Shown in pieces: positions 23,719 to 31,221 of a stretch of DNA of 64,000 nucleotides. Under the pieces are notes generated by a model that worked only from the letters and a program-made list of their open reading frames with translations, was not told the origin of the DNA and did no database searches. The DNA lies in contig NZ_CP063849.1 of NCBI RefSeq assembly GCF_015277775.1, positions 8,881,501 to 8,945,500 on the forward strand, written 5' to 3'. Position numbers and translations under genes: made by a program. Positions within the stretch are counted from its first letter, which is position 1; each line of letters opens with the position of its first letter. The stretch comes from Paludibaculum fermentans (lineage in GTDB: Bacteria > Acidobacteriota > Terriglobia > Bryobacterales > Bryobacteraceae).

Positions 23719-24633
23719 CTACATTCCGAGCGTCGGTCCGATGGCTTCGTAGAACGTCAGCACCGCCGGCCCCAGGGTGATGACGAACACCGCCGGCATG
23801 ATGAGGAAGAACACCGGAAACACCAGTTTCACGCTCAACTTGCGGGCCGATTCCTGTGCCTTGTGGCGGCGGCGGGTGCGGAGATACCGCGCATGATTGC
23901 GCAACGCCGGACCCAGGCTGGTGCCAAAACGGTCGCTGTCGATCAGCACGGTGGAGAGCTTGCGCAGCTCCATCGAGTTGGTCCGTTGTCCGAGTGAGTA
24001 CAATACCTCAGTTCTCGACCGTCCGGCGCGCAACTCCACCTGAACCTGCCCGAATTCGCTGGAGAGTTCGGGATACAGCCCGCGCAGTTCCCGGCTGGTT
24101 TCAATCAGGGCGCTGTCCAGGGACTGGCCTGCTTCGATGCCGAGCACCATCAGATCCAAGGCATTGGGCAGGGCCCGTTCCAGTTGGTAGCAGCGCTGGT
24201 TTACCTTTGCGTCCAGCACCCGGTCCGGCAGCAGGAATCCGAAGCCCATGCCGCAAATGGACAGCACAAAGCCCATGGACAGGCTCTCGTGATCCAGCAG
24301 TCCAATCCAGCCCAACACGACACCGCAGAACAGTGCGACCGCGACTTTGGTGCCGTAGAAGATCGTACCGGCCGCGGGAGACCGGTAGCCCGCGGCGATC
24401 AGCGAGTTCCGGGTGTGATCCTTGCGCGGCTTCTGGCCCGCGGCCAGTTCGCCGATGACGAACATCGATTCCTGGAGGCTCGCCGAGAGGCCCTTCTGGC
24501 CGGAGGACTGGGGCGTCTGCAAGCCGCCGTCCTGGATGGTGGCGGCGGTCCGCCATCGCACCAGCAGCAGCGCCGCCCCGACCGTGGCCATCACGAACAG
24601 GAAGAAACAGACCGCCATCATTGTTTCTGACAT
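23719..24633 (-). CDS. tadC: TadC-like type II secretion F-domain protein
   Basis: 304 residues. An N-terminal membrane segment (about 5-24, MMAVCFFLFVMATVGAALLL) is followed by a central membrane pair (about 95-150) and a T2SSF cytoplasmic domain (about 155-275) with ALPNALDLMVLGIEAGQSLD, ELRGLYPELSSEFGQVQVEL and LRKLSTVLIDSDRFGTSL, then a final hydrophobic hairpin (VFPVFFLIMPAVFVITLGPAVL). It is the inner-membrane platform of a Flp/Tad pilus. It lies seven bases after tadB. No ATPase (tadA), secretin, prepilin peptidase or pilin gene is in this window. Confidence 0.9.
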   Translation of the reverse strand: MSETMMAVCFFLFVMATVGAALLLVRWRTAATIQDGGLQTPQSSGQKGLSASLQESMFVIGELAAGQKPRKDHTRNSLIAAGYRSPAAGTIFYGTKVAVALFCGVVLGWIGLLDHESLSMGFVLSICGMGFGFLLPDRVLDAKVNQRCYQLERALPNALDLMVLGIEAGQSLDSALIETSRELRGLYPELSSEFGQVQVELRAGRSRTEVLYSLGQRTNSMELRKLSTVLIDSDRFGTSLGPALRNHARYLRTRRRHKAQESARKLSVKLVFPVFFLIMPAVFVITLGPAVLTFYEAIGPTLGM

Positions 24634-24640
24634 GTCTGCC

Positions 24641-25606
24641 TCAAATCCTCACCTGCGCCACTCGTTTGATCACGAAATGGGCCACGACGTTAGCGAGAGC
24701 GGCGGCGCCCAGCATGGCGCGGCCTTCGGCTCTCCGCAGCATGATCGACATATATTCCGGATTCACCAGGAACATCAGAACCCCAATCATGATCGGCACG
24801 ATCGTCAGCACCATGCCTGTGATGCGGCTGTGCGCCGACACCGCGCGCACTTCGCTTTCCAGCGCTCCGTTGTCCCGCATCGTCTCACCCAGGCGTCCCA
24901 GGACGTCATTGAGCCGTCCGCCGACCCGATTCTGCAACTTGACCGCGGCGACGAAGAGCCGCACTTCGGGCACTGGAATCCGGTCCGCCAGATTGTCCAG
25001 GGCCTGATCCCAGCCCACGCCCAGATTCCACTCTTCCCGCGTGCGGCGCATTTCGGACGACAGCGGTTCGGGTTGTTCCAAAGCCAGGAGTTCGACCGCG
25101 GCGGAAAGCGGATAACCTGCTTTCAGGGCCCGCGTCATGGAATCCAAGGCTTCGGGGAACTGAGCCGCGAAGGTCTCAAAGCGTTTGCGGCGGAGCCTGC
25201 GGATGTAAAGGTAGGGGCTTGCCACCACGGCCGCCACAATCAGCACCGAGGGCACCAAAGGGATGAATTCGATCTGCCACAGCAGCGCGGCCGTAGCCGT
25301 GCCGCCCAGCAGCATCATCAAGGTCACACGGCCGACCGACCAGCGCAGGTTCGCCTCGGAGATCATCGCCCTCAGCTCTTCGACGTGGCTGAACTTTTCC
25401 AGCAGCATCGACCAGACCTTGATAGTGCTGAGGTCTTCTCCCTTAATGACTTGCGGTTCGCCGCTCTGCTCGCCTGTCTCAAAAACCAGTTCCGTTCCGG
25501 CGCGCCGGGCGCGCACGTGCATCGACGCCCAGTAGAACGACACTGCCAGCAGTGCCGTCAGGAAGGCGGTGCCGAACATCATCAGGAAGATGACAAGGCC
25601 TAGCAT
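24641..25606 (-). CDS. tadB: TadB-like type II secretion F-domain protein
   Basis: 321 residues. A membrane segment (about 1-25, LVIFLMMFGTAFLTALLAVSF) is followed by a cytoplasmic stretch, a membrane pair around 95-140 (LVPSVLIVAAVVASPYLYI), and a T2SSF domain (about 148-270) with FPEALDSMTRALKAGYPLSA, NLGVGWDQALDNLADRIPVP and LRLFVAAVKLQNRVGGRL, ending in a hydrophobic hairpin (GMVLTIVPIMIGVLMFLVNP). It partners with TadC as the pilus platform. It begins three bases after cpaB ends, so the three genes form one transcription unit. Confidence 0.9.
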   Translation of the reverse strand: MLGLVIFLMMFGTAFLTALLAVSFYWASMHVRARRAGTELVFETGEQSGEPQVIKGEDLSTIKVWSMLLEKFSHVEELRAMISEANLRWSVGRVTLMMLLGGTATAALLWQIEFIPLVPSVLIVAAVVASPYLYIRRLRRKRFETFAAQFPEALDSMTRALKAGYPLSAAVELLALEQPEPLSSEMRRTREEWNLGVGWDQALDNLADRIPVPEVRLFVAAVKLQNRVGGRLNDVLGRLGETMRDNGALESEVRAVSAHSRITGMVLTIVPIMIGVLMFLVNPEYMSIMLRRAEGRAMLGAAALANVVAHFVIKRVAQVRI

Positions 25607-25609
25607 GGC

Positions 25610-26308
25610 TTAGGGGTGCACGGCTGCCGCGGCATTCAGGAGGGCAGCGGGCGCGACGCTCTTCGCGCCTTCCACTGAGCGGTCGTTGGGATTGCGCAGC
25701 ACCAGGCGCAGTTGAAGAGTGGCATCGGCCAGGCTCAACCGGTCGGCGTCGTTCGGCGAAACCAGCAACGTGATCACCGGACGCCCGTTTCCAGGTTCGT
25801 TTCCGGTCACACTGAGCACCTCCACGTCTTCCAGCATTCGACGCAGTTGCTGCGCACCCCGGGTGTCCAGCACCTGGATGTCCACGCGGCTGCCGGAGCG
25901 GATCATCGCCACCACTCCGCTGGAATCGATTGGATGGATGCTCACGGCCCGGCGGCCGGCCGGGATGGCCAATGACGGACCGCCGGCGGCGCCGCGGCGC
26001 GCAACATGCGAACTGGTGATGGGCTGGTTGGGCGAGACGGGCTCGAGGAGGGTCAATCCCACTGCCTGCTCCGGGGCCGGGATCGCATTCGGGGGCAGCG
26101 CTTTCTGGTCGAAATCGACGACCTTCACGTCTTCCTGACGCAGAACAGCGCCACGGTCCAAAGCATGCACCGCCAATACAGCCGTGCGCGGGTTGTCGGC
26201 CGAAGCGGAGCCTCGCAGCCGGGGAATCAACAGCCCGTAGAAAATTCCGGTCGCCACGACAGCCGCCACAAAGGCGACTCCCAACAGCGGCATTAGATTC
26301 CGTTTCAT
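25610..26308 (-). CDS. cpaB: CpaB-family Flp pilus assembly protein
   Basis: 232 residues from the ATG at 26308, preceded by a GAGG box. A signal/membrane segment (about 5-26, LMPLLGVAFVAAVVATGIFYGLL) leads to a SAF domain (about 42-115; AVLAVHALDRGAVLRQEDVKVVD, GLTLLEPVSPNQPITSSHVA) and a C-terminal RcpC/CpaB domain (about 125-215; RAVSIHPIDSSGVVAMIRSG, VDIQVLDTR, VITLLVSPNDADRLSLADA). CpaB works with the Tad secretin in the periplasm. It is the first gene of a cpaB-tadB-tadC unit. Its leader holds a 31-bp inverted repeat. Confidence 0.9.
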   Translation of the reverse strand: MKRNLMPLLGVAFVAAVVATGIFYGLLIPRLRGSASADNPRTAVLAVHALDRGAVLRQEDVKVVDFDQKALPPNAIPAPEQAVGLTLLEPVSPNQPITSSHVARRGAAGGPSLAIPAGRRAVSIHPIDSSGVVAMIRSGSRVDIQVLDTRGAQQLRRMLEDVEVLSVTGNEPGNGRPVITLLVSPNDADRLSLADATLQLRLVLRNPNDRSVEGAKSVAPAALLNAAAAVHP

Positions 26309-26324
26309 CGCGTACCTCGAGGCG

Positions 26325-26355
26325 GACTGGTACGGTTCTCCTACTGATACCAGTC
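26325..26355 (-). promoter_or_regulatory. 31-bp inverted repeat in the cpaB leader
   Basis: GACTGGTA (26325-26332), 15 bases, then TACCAGTC (26348-26355): a perfect eight-base dyad, 17 to 47 bases upstream of the cpaB ATG. It could be an operator or an RNA hairpin near the ribosome-binding site. The half-site ACTGGTAC also appears upstream of the exosortase unit at 20533-20540. Confidence 0.5.
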
Positions 26356-26456
26356 CTGCCCCAGTACACCATGCGCCCATATCGGCTCATATCAGTTGAA
26401 GACCCTAGTACCTCCGAGTTTGAACCTGAGACGGTTCGTACCCCCGGACCGCTACA

Positions 26457-27281
26457 ATGAAAGCAGTGGAAACTCGCCGTATGTGCCCGCATTGCCGGGC
26501 GTTTATCACCACCAGCGACAAGGTCTGTCCCTATTGCGACACCCCCGTTGGTCCTACCGCCGCTGAACGCATGGGCGGAGCCGACCTGTTCGGCGGCCTA
26601 ATCCCATCGGCTCAGTTCCTCACCATCCTGCTGCTCACGATGAACATCGGGATGTACCTGGTGACCATGCTGGCCTCGGCCAAGGTCGGGGAATCCAACG
26701 CGCTGATCCGTTACGGCGCCGCGCTGCCCGAAGGGGTCTTCGGCGGCCAGTGGTGGCGTATCATCACCGCGGGCTTCCTGCATGGCGGCCTGATGCACAT
26801 CGGTTTCAACATGTGGGCGTTAATGGACGTCGGGCGGCACGCCGAAGAGACCTACGGCGCCAAGCGGATGGCCGTGATCTACCTGCTTTCGACGATGGGC
26901 GGCTTCGCGCTGAGCATGGTGCGCGGCACGCAGTTGACGGTGGGCGCCTCGGCCGGCCTGTTTGGCCTGATCGGCGCCATGATCGCCATCGGCGTCATCC
27001 ACCGCACTTCGCAGCAGGCGGCCGCGATCAAGGCTTTCTATATCCGCTGGGCGATCTACGGCCTGCTCTGGGGGCTGCTACCCGGATTTCACGTCGATAA
27101 CGCAGCGCACCTGGGCGGTATCGCCACCGGCTTCGTCGTTGCCTGGGCCGCGGGCACGCCCCGCGAGTTTGACGTCACGCGCGAGCGCATCTGGAGCATT
27201 CTGGCCGGACTCTCGGCGGCCGTCACCGCCTATGCGTTCGTCCGCCTCTTCCTCTGGCTGCAGAGCATAGCATCCGTCTAG
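26457..27281 (+). CDS. Rhomboid intramembrane serine protease with zinc ribbon
   Basis: 274 residues. Residues 10-27 hold a zinc-ribbon pair, CPHC (10-13) and CPYC (24-27). The membrane domain (about 50-272) is a rhomboid with the conserved HGGLMHIGFNMWAL (His109, His114, Asn118), the catalytic Ser165 in VGASAGLFGLIG and His218 in DNAAHLGGIATGF. Rhomboids cleave membrane proteins inside the bilayer. The N-terminal zinc ribbon is common in acidobacterial and deltaproteobacterial relatives and may recruit substrates. A later start at Met9 (26481) is possible but would cut just before the ribbon. It is divergent from the tad unit. Confidence 0.92.
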   Translation: MKAVETRRMCPHCRAFITTSDKVCPYCDTPVGPTAAERMGGADLFGGLIPSAQFLTILLLTMNIGMYLVTMLASAKVGESNALIRYGAALPEGVFGGQWWRIITAGFLHGGLMHIGFNMWALMDVGRHAEETYGAKRMAVIYLLSTMGGFALSMVRGTQLTVGASAGLFGLIGAMIAIGVIHRTSQQAAAIKAFYIRWAIYGLLWGLLPGFHVDNAAHLGGIATGFVVAWAAGTPREFDVTRERIWSILAGLSAAVTAYAFVRLFLWLQSIASV

Positions 27282-27303
27282 AGACACAGGCGATAATGAG
27301 GCC

Positions 27304-28290
27304 ATGCGCGCATGGCTCATGGAATCCTACGAAGGTGTCGACAAGCTCCGCCTGACTGAGGTGCCCGATCCGCAACCCGGGCCCGGCGAGGTTCAGCTCG
27401 AAATGCACCTGGCCGGCCTGAATCCTGCCGACGCCTTCCTGGCGCTGGCCCAATACCCCGCCAAACCGGCGCTGCCGCACATCCTGGGCCGCGACGGCGT
27501 GGGCACCGTGCGCGTGGTGGGGGCAGGCGTCACGAACGTCCAGCCGGGCGATGCCGTTGGCATCCTGCGCTGTGACGCGGGCGTTGAAATCTGGGGCACG
27601 CTGGCCGGTAAGACGGTGGTGCCCGCCGCCAGCCTGGCGCCCGTCCCGGCCGGCTGGACCCAGGAGCAGATGGCCGGCGCGCCGCTGGTTTTCCTCACCG
27701 CCTGGCAGGCCCTCGCGCAATGGGGCGAACTGCCGCGGGAAGGGCAGGTTGTGCTCGTCACCGGAGCCTCCGGCGGCGTCGGCGTTGCCAGCGTCCTGCT
27801 GGCGAAGTCACTGGGCGCCACGGTTGTGGGCCTCTCCCGCAATCCCGAGAAGAGTGAAACCGTCCGCCAGTTGGGCGCCGACTTCGTCTTCGATCCCGCC
27901 GATCCCGCCCTGCGCAAGAAGGTCATGGCCGCCATCGCCCCGCGCAAAGTCGATTTCGTCGTCGATAGCGTGGCCGGGCCGCTCTTTTCGCAGATCATCG
28001 CCATGCTTGGTTACGGTGGACGGATCAGTGTCGTGGGCCGCAGCGCCGGCACCGTGCCCGACTTCAACACCGCCACTCTCTTCTTCCGCCGCAACCGGAT
28101 TGGCGGCGTCTCGGTCGGGGATTACACGCCCGAAGGGGCCCAGAGCGCCTGGACGGAGATCGTCCGCCGGCTGGACGCCATGGACCGGCGACCCGTGGTG
28201 GATCAGGTGTTCCCGTTTGAAGATGTGAAACAGGCCTTCGCCCGCCTGGCTGAAGGGCCGATGGGCAAGGTTCTGGTGAAGGTCTCGTAG
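27304..28290 (+). CDS. Zinc-independent MDR-family quinone/alcohol oxidoreductase
   Basis: 328 residues, soluble, medium-chain dehydrogenase/reductase superfamily of the quinone oxidoreductase type. The N-terminal GroES-like domain has VQLEMHLAGLNPADAFLAL and ILGRDGVGTVRVVGAGV. The Rossmann half has VLVTGASGGVGVASVLLAKS (NADPH loop), then VVGLSRNPEKSETVRQLGAD and YGGRISVVGRSAG, and ends with QVFPFEDVKQAFARLAEG and MGKVLVKV. The catalytic zinc and structural zinc cysteines are absent, as in quinone oxidoreductases. The natural acceptor is unknown. It is 22 bp after the rhomboid gene in the same direction, and convergent with the radical SAM gene. Confidence 0.9.
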   Translation: MRAWLMESYEGVDKLRLTEVPDPQPGPGEVQLEMHLAGLNPADAFLALAQYPAKPALPHILGRDGVGTVRVVGAGVTNVQPGDAVGILRCDAGVEIWGTLAGKTVVPAASLAPVPAGWTQEQMAGAPLVFLTAWQALAQWGELPREGQVVLVTGASGGVGVASVLLAKSLGATVVGLSRNPEKSETVRQLGADFVFDPADPALRKKVMAAIAPRKVDFVVDSVAGPLFSQIIAMLGYGGRISVVGRSAGTVPDFNTATLFFRRNRIGGVSVGDYTPEGAQSAWTEIVRRLDAMDRRPVVDQVFPFEDVKQAFARLAEGPMGKVLVKVS

Positions 28291-28299
28291 CTGGCCGGG

Positions 28300-29337
28300 C
28301 TAGCAGCCCGCGCCGGTGCCCGCAGGCTTCGCTTTCGTGCCCCGGCTGAAGCTGAGGTAGTTGGTGACGTTCTCGCGCAGGAGTTGCGGGAAGTTTTTGT
28401 CCAGATTCGACCGGATGGCTACGTAGCACTCATCGCACTGATTGTGCATGGTGAACTCGTTGACCATCTTCTCCTGGTCTTCCAGCTTGTAGCGCTTGAA
28501 CTGCATCGAGCATGGCTGCAACATGCCATCCGCCGTGACGACCAGGAACCGCAGGCCGGCCTTGCAGCCGGGTGCGCCGCCGGTTTCGAAGTAGTGCCGC
28601 GTTGCGTTGACGGTTGTCGGGGCGCTGACGATCCAGTTCGATTCATCGCGCCGCTTTTCGATACGGTCCAGTTGGGAGTTCAGGACCGCCAACTGCTCCG
28701 GAGCGCCGGGGAACAGTTCCCGGCAGCCGGTCCGGCGCGCCGAGTACGCGCTGTAGCAGATGTTTACGCCCCACTTGTGGGCCTGGTCCGCCGCGCCGTT
28801 GATTTCGCCGACGTTGGCCGCCGTGATGCACGTATTCAGCACGATGTCGTCGTAACCGTAGGCCGCGCACGCCGGGATGACATCGTTCAGATGGGAGTAG
28901 AGGCCCGGATACATGCGGAACTCATCATGCCGGTTATCGGGGAAGTCCAAGGACACCGAGAACTGGTCCACGCCCGCATCCCGCAACTCGAGATACCGCT
29001 GCGGCGTCATCAGCGACCAGCTCGACACCAGGATGATGTACGGCAGGCCGTTCGCCAGCTTGATGCTGCGCACCACGTCGCTGAGGTCTTCGCGCATCAG
29101 CGGTTCTCCACCGGATACCTGCACCACACACGGCTTCAAAGTCTCCGTGTAGTGCCGGTAATCCGCCGGCCGCATGTTCTTCGAATCATCCTTCGGACCG
29201 CCGTGATCGCAGTGCCGGCAGTAGCAGGTGCAGGAATCGGTGACTTCGAAGGATACAACGATAGGGCGTTGCGCGAGCCAATTCATCGATCCCTGTCCGA
29301 TGATCCTCAGTGACTGACCAATGGGAACCTTGCGCAT
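28300..29337 (-). CDS. Radical SAM protein with cysteine-rich C-terminus
   Basis: 345 residues. The radical SAM cluster motif CxxxCxxC is at C36, C40 and C43 within TDSCTCYCRHCDHGG. SAM-binding features follow: VQVSGGEPLMREDLSDVV (GGEP) and the strand-helix repeats YIILVSSWSLMTPQRYLEL and GVDQFSVSLDFPDNRHDEF. The C-terminal quarter has cysteines in GAPGCKAGLRFLVVTADGML, QPCSMQF, NQCDECYVAI and a final Gly-Cys, resembling a SPASM/auxiliary-cluster domain. That architecture occurs in peptide-modifying and cofactor-maturing enzymes. No precursor peptide gene is obvious nearby. It is divergent from acetate kinase. The reaction is unknown. Confidence 0.88.
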   Translation of the reverse strand: MRKVPIGQSLRIIGQGSMNWLAQRPIVVSFEVTDSCTCYCRHCDHGGPKDDSKNMRPADYRHYTETLKPCVVQVSGGEPLMREDLSDVVRSIKLANGLPYIILVSSWSLMTPQRYLELRDAGVDQFSVSLDFPDNRHDEFRMYPGLYSHLNDVIPACAAYGYDDIVLNTCITAANVGEINGAADQAHKWGVNICYSAYSARRTGCRELFPGAPEQLAVLNSQLDRIEKRRDESNWIVSAPTTVNATRHYFETGGAPGCKAGLRFLVVTADGMLQPCSMQFKRYKLEDQEKMVNEFTMHNQCDECYVAIRSNLDKNFPQLLRENVTNYLSFSRGTKAKPAGTGAGC

Positions 29338-29408
29338 GAACCTAAATCATACCAAGAGGCCCGAATAACGTGCAAGAAGGTAATGATTTACAGTACAGAG
29401 GTAGCCAC

Positions 29409-30473
29409 ATGCGGATCCTAGTTCTGAACGCGGGCAGCTCGTCCCTCAAATACCAGCTCATCGAGACCGGTGTGCGCGATGAACACGTCATCGTGAAAGG
29501 CGCCGTGGAACGGATCGGCGCGGCCGGCAGCCCGGTCCACAATCACACCGAGGCCGTCGAGGAGATCCTGCCCAATCTAGGGCCCATCGATGGGGTAGGG
29601 CATCGCGTGGTCCATGGCGGCGAACGCTTCAAGGCCTCGGCGCTCATCGACCTCGAAGTCGAGCACGCCATCGCCGACTGCTGCTCCCTCGCACCGCTCC
29701 ACAATCCTCATCACCTGGCCTGCTACCGCGCGGCCCACGCGCTGCTACCCAATGTGCCGCACGTGGCCGTCTTCGATACAGCCTTCTTCCACACCATCCC
29801 GCGGCGGGCGTTCCTCTACGCGGTGCCCTACGAGCTCTACGAGTCGGACCATATCCGGCGCTACGGTTTCCATGGCACGTCGCACCGCTATGTCAGCGGC
29901 AAGGCGGCCGAGCAGTTAGGGATTCCGCCGGATGAGGTCAAGTTAATCACCTGCCACTTGGGTAACGGCTGTTCCGTTGCGGCGATCGAGGGCGGCAAGG
30001 CCGTCGACATCTCGATGGGCCTGACCCCCCAGGAGGGCCTGGTGATGGGGACGCGCTCCGGTGACATCGACATCGGGGTGATCTTCCACCTGGCGCGCCA
30101 GAAGGGCATGACCCTCGACGAGATCGAGAAGCTCCTGATTCACCGCAGCGGTCTGCTGGGTCTCTCCGGCCGCTCCAACGACATGCGCGACCTGGTCCAC
30201 GCGGCGCAGGAGGGCGACGCGCGTGCCCGCATCGCTGTCGAAGTCTTCTGCTACCGAGTGAAGAAGTATATCGGAGCCTTCTGGGCCATCCTGGGCGGCG
30301 CCGATGCGATTGTCTTCACCGGCGGCATCGGAGAAAACCGGCCGGAGATCCGGGACGAGATCATGGCGGGGCTGGAGAACCTCGGGGCCGTCGAAGTGCT
30401 GGTCATCCCGACCAATGAGGAGCTTGTCATCGCCCGCGACACCGCCCGGCTCATCGGAAGAGGAAGAGCGTAG
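29409..30473 (+). CDS. ackA: Acetate kinase
   Basis: 354 residues from the ATG at 29409, with GAGG upstream. Signatures of the acetate/propionate kinase family: ILVLNAGSSSLKYQL at the start, GVGHRVVHGGERF, AVFDTAFFHTIPRRAFLYAV, YGFHGTSHRYVSGKAAEQL, ITCHLGNGCSVAAIEGGKAV, GLTPQEGLVMGTRSGDID and IVFTGGIGENRPEIRDEIM. It interconverts acetate plus ATP with acetyl phosphate plus ADP. It is shorter than the usual 400 residues, from shortening in the N-terminal half. No phosphotransacetylase gene is adjacent. Its 3' end overlaps the convergent TauE/SafE gene by 23 bp. Confidence 0.93.
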   Translation: MRILVLNAGSSSLKYQLIETGVRDEHVIVKGAVERIGAAGSPVHNHTEAVEEILPNLGPIDGVGHRVVHGGERFKASALIDLEVEHAIADCCSLAPLHNPHHLACYRAAHALLPNVPHVAVFDTAFFHTIPRRAFLYAVPYELYESDHIRRYGFHGTSHRYVSGKAAEQLGIPPDEVKLITCHLGNGCSVAAIEGGKAVDISMGLTPQEGLVMGTRSGDIDIGVIFHLARQKGMTLDEIEKLLIHRSGLLGLSGRSNDMRDLVHAAQEGDARARIAVEVFCYRVKKYIGAFWAILGGADAIVFTGGIGENRPEIRDEIMAGLENLGAVEVLVIPTNEELVIARDTARLIGRGRA

Positions 30474-31179
30474 AGGCGGCAGTGAGGATCACGACGAGGG
30501 CTTCAAAGACCTTCTCTGGAATGTGGGGCACCAGTTTCCGGCCGCCGATTGCCCCCACCATCACGGCGGGGATCATCAGGACGTCGAAGGTGAGCGACTG
30601 CCGGCTGAACAGGCCGTGCCAGGCGTAGATGGGCACCTTGGTCAGGTTGATGATGAAGAAGAACCAGGCGCCGGTGGCGATGAACTCCTCCTTGGGGAGT
30701 TTCTTGCTGAGCAGGTACAGGCTCATCACCGGACCGGCCGCGTTGGCCACCGTGGTCGCAAAGCCCGCTGTCGCTCCGTATAGCACCGGGTGCGGCGACA
30801 CGGCCATGCCGTTCCTGGCGTACTTCCGCCACAGGTAGGCGAGCAGCATTACCAGGACGATGCCGCCCACCACCGGCCGCAGTACGCCTTCCTTGAGATT
30901 CAGGGCCAGCGCTCCGCCGGTCATACCGAGCAGGACCCAGGGCACCAGGGAAAACAGCCGTCCGGCCGCCGCATGGCGCCGCCAATAGATCACCGCGAAC
31001 AGGTCCGCCGTGCAGAGCATCGGCAGCAGCCAGGCCGCCGAGACGCGTGCGTCGCCCACGGTGAGAATGATCAGCGGGACGACGAGGATGCCGAGCCCGG
31101 GCAGGCCGGTCTTGGCCACGCCGACACACATCGCGCACAGCGCGCCAACCAGCCATTGCCAGATTTCCAGATGGGGCAT
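30451..31179 (-). CDS. TauE/SafE-family sulfite/anion exporter
   Basis: 242 residues, an integral membrane protein of about eight segments, of the TauE/SafE family. Visible features are VGVAKTGLPGLGILVVPLII near the N-terminus (a conserved Gly/Lys stretch), the central pair LFSLVPWVLLGMTGGALALN and VVGGIVLVMLLAYLWRKYA, then AGFATTVANAAGPVMSLYLLSKKL, FFFIINLTKVPIYAWHGLFS and a C-terminal VPHIPEKVFEALVVILTAAS. Members move sulfite, sulfoacetate or related organic anions. The substrate is not predictable here. It converges on ackA and overlaps its end by 23 bp. Confidence 0.9.
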   Translation of the reverse strand: MPHLEIWQWLVGALCAMCVGVAKTGLPGLGILVVPLIILTVGDARVSAAWLLPMLCTADLFAVIYWRRHAAAGRLFSLVPWVLLGMTGGALALNLKEGVLRPVVGGIVLVMLLAYLWRKYARNGMAVSPHPVLYGATAGFATTVANAAGPVMSLYLLSKKLPKEEFIATGAWFFFIINLTKVPIYAWHGLFSRQSLTFDVLMIPAVMVGAIGGRKLVPHIPEKVFEALVVILTAASTLFLFR

Positions 31180-31221
31180 GAGGACTAAACGCGGGACCTA
31201 GTCCTCCAGCATAACCTCTAC

